Assembly (NCBI GenBank): GCA_027604005.1
Contig: JADGJT010000154.1
Location: 1-50,230, forward strand
Length of the DNA stretch: 50,230 nt
Direction of reading: 5' to 3'
Source: Dinochytrium kinnereticum
Taxonomy: Eukaryota; Chytridiomycota; Chytridiomycetes; Chytridiales; Chytridiaceae
In this document: positions 46,601-50,230 of the stretch, one piece after another
How the letters are laid out: each line of letters starts with the position of its first letter
How positions within the stretch are numbered: position 1 is the stretch's first letter
Position numbers and translations under genes: made by a program
Notes under the pieces: model-generated
The model's input: only the letters and a program-made list of their open reading frames with translations
Told to the model about the DNA's origin: nothing
The model's database searches: none

Positions 46601-47845
46601 GTTGCCCTTGGAATCCCTCGCTATAAAGTAGATGCTGCGAAAGACATCAGAACAAGTCGGTCATTCGGTAAACTAAAAAAAACAAAAAAAAAGAAGCATG
46701 GAACAGTACCAGAATCCAAGTTTCTCGTTGTGATGACGGCAGTAACATGTAATACGAGTAGGAAGGATAGTGTCCCCGCTGCTGAAGTCAACAAATGATG
46801 CGCAATTAAAGAGTAGGATCTTCTTTCGCTCTTGCTCCATGGTTTCTTCCTCCGTTTCCGGCTCGAACATTAACTCCCCATCCGCATTCAAACGCTGCCG
46901 GGTTCCAGCGTCCTTCTTTCGCATGCGCTTAAGCTGATTATCATAGCAAATGTCAGTCATGCAAGAGTCGAGACAGGCACAGATTCCTACCTCTCGCTGA
47001 ATACATCCCGAGCAAGTACTGACGGCTTTCGAAGGGTCCGAAGCACAGACCACGGTCGCTTGAAGGTCAAGAACATCCTCGGGAGGCAACGAAGCGAAAT
47101 CCGAATCGCTGTTCTTTCCTCGCCTCTGACGGTCTCTCGTGGTGAGTAGTTCAGGCAGGCGAAGGTAAGACCAATGTGGAACTTTCTCGCCCTTCAAAAC
47201 AAATTTACAGTTAACATCAAACCCTCTCTAGCTCGTCCTCATTAACAATAAAATGTATAATATGACAATAAATACTAACTTTCATGGTAACAAGCTGAAG
47301 ACAAAGCTTGATCTGCGTCTCAACCCTCGACTTTGCCTTCTGTAGTGGGACCCCGAGGACTCGAATCTGAAGGTTGGACCCTGGGAAACCAATACTCTGA
47401 TCCAAAATGGTTTTAACATAGTGGGAGGGATCCCTTGCATATGACGGGGCCCCTGCCTTGTTTACATCCGATCCGACAAGCGGTGATGCTATAAAGTGCT
47501 GCGAGGGAAAGAGGGGGCCAAAAACGAGAAGGAGAATGTTAAAAGAGAGAAAGGAACTTCTAGACCACCATCAACAGATACGAATGCAAGACGAAAACTA
47601 ACATTTGATTGAGAGGCGGCAAAGAGGGTGGGTTGAAGCGGCATGTTTGATGTTAACACATGGCCAAAGGTGGTTGAGGAGGAGGATGAGGAGGTGGCAG
47701 CAAACGAAGGATTTGGAGAAGCGATCGGGGACTGTGACGTCCTTGCACCCATCGCCATTGACCTCGCACCATGCTCTGAATCATCCATCATGGAGCTGTA
47801 GGCCGAATCGTCGTCGGATGGCGGGGAAGTCTTGTGGGGGTACAT
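43683..47845 (-). CDS. Spt23/Mga2-type ER-tethered transcription factor
   Basis: Membrane-bound regulator of fatty-acid desaturase genes; in yeast, ubiquitin- and proteasome-dependent processing releases the N-terminal part when membranes are too saturated. Blocks in order: a disordered Ser-rich start (MYPHKTSPPSDDDSAYSS), SRVETQIKLCLQLV, VPHWSYLRLPELL, DLQATVVCASDPSKAVSTC, CSGCIQRELKRMRKK, ITCYCRHHNEKLGFW: the fungal Spt23-specific N-terminal domain. Then an IPT/TIG domain (IGRIIPAEGPMHGGIEITVL, GSGFYDGLTVLFGDV), ankyrin repeats (HSLLHLACFAGMTTIAKYLV, GFTPLHYAVWSGERSLAMEL), a long acidic and Pro-rich linker, a membrane span (KALLLFWIPMMLGVLCLAMF) split by an intron, and a lumenal or terminal tail of about 50 residues. 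Domain order matches Mga2 closely. The ATG at 47845 is the first in frame. Confidence 0.92.
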
Positions 47846-49535
47846 CTTTTGCTTCCCCAATCGTTGCAGACACCTCTCTTGTCCCGTCAACCACAGGCTT
47901 TCGCAGTGTACGTTATACTTCCGACGGACAGGATCGCGGGCGAGTGCGAAGACAAGGAGTAGGACGTTTGGTCAGTCGGTCGCTGGCGAATGCACCTTAA
48001 TGGAGCGAGCTCTTCCGGATGCAAGTGAGCAGTCCAGGTTTTGGGGTGAGGCAAATTTGTCACCGTCGCACCTTTGCACCACCGCAACATGCCTCAACAG
48101 CCTCATGCGCTCCGCGGTGATCTGTGGATGGCCGTGCTAAGGCCGCGTTGGGGTACCTGATGGCTTGATTCATGTGGATTCGCTCGTGAGGTTGCGAGGA
48201 ATCCATAGATGAGTCGTAGGATATCATTTCCAGGAACAATATCGGACGAGCTTACCCTTACCTTTCATCAGGAGAACATCTTCTTTTGGGCTGATTCTTT
48301 TTTCTCGTTTTCCTTAATAAACCAAAAACCAACGGAAAGTATGGAAGCCTGAGACCTCACTTAACGCTCTTAAACCTTTCCTATTTCTTTAACTGTCAAT
48401 TAGCTTGAATTGCCAGGAAAAAAACCTATTCCCATACCAGAACTCTTCCTCATCCTCATTTCGCACCTGCTGCCGAAATCTACAGGAACATCAGTTTTTC
48501 TTCGTCTCAACCTTCTTGCTTTGGTGGCCGTTCTCCATCGGCCCCTTGTCGTCAGTTTCCGTCAACGATCACTGTCATGAATATATGCATTCCTTGAGAC
48601 AGTAATGCTTTCGGCATTCTTGCATTATTTCGGGCAGATATTCAAAACATCCTCTCCTTGGAAGTGTCCATATCTAATTTTTTTAATGATTAGAAAGACC
48701 CGACAAAGGCATTATTACTCCACATTCTCATCTTCGAATAGGTTCCATCCGCAGGACGCCGCTGGGCGGTGCGGGACGTGTCTTCATTCGCTGAATCAAC
48801 AATACATCATGTCGTCAGTTTCATTTACGTCAAGGCTCACTATCACGTGTAATCCCTTAAGACTTGCGGTTTTTACGGCGTTTACCTTCGAACACGATCC
48901 TGGCCTTCATGAGTAATCGACGAAGAAATTGCCCTCAATACTGCGAACGCTATTAATGTGAAGTACCCTTGCTAGCTTTATGTTGACGTTGCTTCTCATG
49001 ACATGACCTTTGGCATATTCCACTGCCGTTCAGTAATTCTCTACCATTATTACTTGCTTACACAGCTATTCCTCGGTGCCACATTACCTTTGACCTCACA
49101 CACCCTTGGTGGCCGTGATCAGGACAATCCGAAGATACCTCCAACCTTTCGATAGCACCAAACTGATCTTTTTAGGCAATTTCAGGATTGCCGGATGGAG
49201 AGAATGGCCGCCGCCGGTACGTATGCTTTTGAAGTTGGTGGATTCTGCGCTTATTTATGTTGGATGGGTTCGGATTACTTGTTACTTATTTTTCGCATTG
49301 AAAATAGTCGTGACATAGCCTTCATTTGGACTGATGCTGCATAGCTCTTCATTTCATTAGATGGGCTATGCGAGGGGAGTTCATGCACACACATTTAAAG
49401 CAGTAATAAAGAAAGACTAGTTTTTCTACGATATTGTAACTATTTTATTGACTACCAACAGAAAGAGTAGTTTGTTCAAAGTCCTAATAACTATAACACA
49501 ATGTTCTAAAGTAAATAATATTTCGATAAAAGAAA
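47846..49535. other. Long intergenic region
   Basis: Upstream region of the Spt23/Mga2 gene and 3' flank of the right-edge gene. No complete gene is recognised. A 50-codon plus-strand open segment at 48431-48580 faintly resembles an F-box but has no ATG and ends at a stop. Confidence 0.4.
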
Positions 49536-50230
49536 CTAAAGGTAATGTATACATCCGGCCTGATATAAAATGTCGTGGTACACCGTAGGCACGTAGACAA
49601 GAGCGAGATTATGCGCCGCCGACAACAAGGGCATAATGACCTCCCATGGTCCGTAGTGGCAAAGGTACCTGGGGTACCCGACTGGCCAAATCTCACCATC
49701 AATCTCCTCCACCACGCTGTGAAGGGGGATCGGCGGATGGCACACGTAAACGGGACCGGTGCTTTGCTGGATATCGTCTGCAGGTGTGGCCAGCGCCCCA
49801 GGAATAAACTCCGCAGCGTATACATTCATGCCACTCCTGGCAGCTGATGCACCAGCCAGCGGCTCGACCTGCACAAGTGACTTGGTAGTGTTCTCACTGT
49901 AAGTTGGGATCCTCGGCTTCACAGGGTGGGCTGCAGCAGCCTTCCTGTCCAATCTTAAAACACTCTGTTCGTCAAAGGAAGAGACGGAAAAGGGAAAGAA
50001 ATAAATAGGATGAGACCCGAGCAGATAGGAAAAGTAAGAACAACAAACCTTCGCGGTGACCACATCACCGCCATTCAGCGTCGAGCTGGAGTCATCTTTA
50101 GAGATCATCTTGACCTTCTTGGTCTTTTTGGTTGTCCTCTGCTTGCGCGCTGGTGTAGAGGCTGGCCCTCCATCGTTGGACCCTCGAGGAGAAGCCTCGC
50201 CATCGGAAAAGCCACGGATTGGCAACGACA
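49536..50230 (-). CDS. Unrecognised protein, 5' end beyond the window
   Basis: Partial gene entering from the right edge. The visible first part, RGFSDGEASPRGSNDGG followed by KQRTTKKTKKVKM, is charged and disordered with a Lys-rich patch that could act in nuclear import. An intron (GTTTGT to AACAG) of about 120 nt joins GGDVVTAK to SVLRLDRKAAAAHPV. The rest, including YSENTTKSLVQVEPLAG, GMNVYAAEFIPGALATPADD and VEEIDGEIWPVGYP, has no domain I recognise. The final about 40 residues may not be coding, because a further intron (donor near GTACCT, acceptor ATATCAG) could replace them. Function unknown. Confidence 0.5.
   Translation of the reverse strand, partial: SLPIRGFSDGEASPRGSNDGGPASTPARKQRTTKKTKKVKMISKDDSSSTLNGGDVVTAKVCCSYFSYLLGSHPIYFFPFSVSSFDEQSVLRLDRKAAAAHPVKPRIPTYSENTTKSLVQVEPLAGASAARSGMNVYAAEFIPGALATPADDIQQSTGPVYVCHPPIPLHSVVEEIDGEIWPVGYPRYLCHYGPWEVIMPLLSAAHNLALVYVPTVYHDILYQAGCIHYL

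Noticed and set aside
1..50230. Search for CRISPR arrays, insertion sequences, transposase or reverse-transcriptase genes
   Set aside because: No direct-repeat array, terminal inverted repeats with a transposase, or retroelement protein motif was seen anywhere in the window.

Overview
The window is a gene-dense piece of a fungal nuclear genome, most likely from a zoosporic (chytrid-type) fungus. Nearly every gene is broken by short GT-AG introns (about 40-260 nt, often with CTAAC/CTAAT branch sites). Fungal-type genes include an Spt23/Mga2 membrane-tethered transcription factor, a GH114 glycosidase, a WSC-like wall sensor and a Cth/TTP-type tandem CCCH protein. The presence of a TTLL4-like tubulin polyglutamylase, an enzyme of cilia and flagella, is the main reason for favouring a flagellated lineage. 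The species cannot be named from sequence alone. All gene models were built by eye from splice signals and protein-family conservation.

Layout. 0.6-1.4 kb: five-exon histone H2A (-). 2.5-8.6 kb: three genes on + in a row, a peroxisomal 2,4-dienoyl-CoA reductase with a C-terminal SKL, an STN1-like telomere OB-fold protein 65 bp downstream, and a zeta-crystallin-type quinone reductase with a mitochondrial presequence. 9.4-14.7 kb: an unrecognised protein, the TFIIH subunit SSL1/p44, and a WSC/Mid2-like sensor (all +). 15.3-22.0 kb: a GH114 enzyme with a decayed second copy of part of it just upstream, then the TTLL4-like ligase (both -). 22-25 kb: mostly gene-poor, with a possible 7TM-receptor remnant and a CATC microsatellite. 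25-28 kb: a long polyglutamine CCCH protein (+), followed by about 1.8 kb of strongly pyrimidine-rich DNA.

29.8-30.0 kb holds tRNA-Arg(ACG) and tRNA-Asn(GTT) only 5 nt apart, probably one Pol III transcript. 30.8-33.9 kb: YOP1/REEP-type ER-shaping protein and a tail-anchored RING plus TRAF-type zinc finger protein (both +). 34.6-38.3 kb: a secreted M14 carboxypeptidase (-) and an Old Yellow Enzyme (+) share a 408-bp divergent promoter. 38.6-47.8 kb: a Rog1/DUF676-type lipase, malic enzyme and Spt23/Mga2 are all on -, a suggestive but unproven lipid-metabolism neighbourhood. The right edge cuts an unrecognised gene (-).

The genes are mostly independent housekeeping genes rather than one pathway. 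The clearest unusual observations are a 3-nt microexon in the Old Yellow Enzyme gene that supplies part of the codon of the predicted catalytic Tyr, the relic duplicate of GH114 exon 3, the tightly packed tRNA pair, the N-terminally extended H2A without an SQ tail motif, and the fragment resembling TM6-TM7 of a receptor. I did not find a convincing wholly new multi-gene system.
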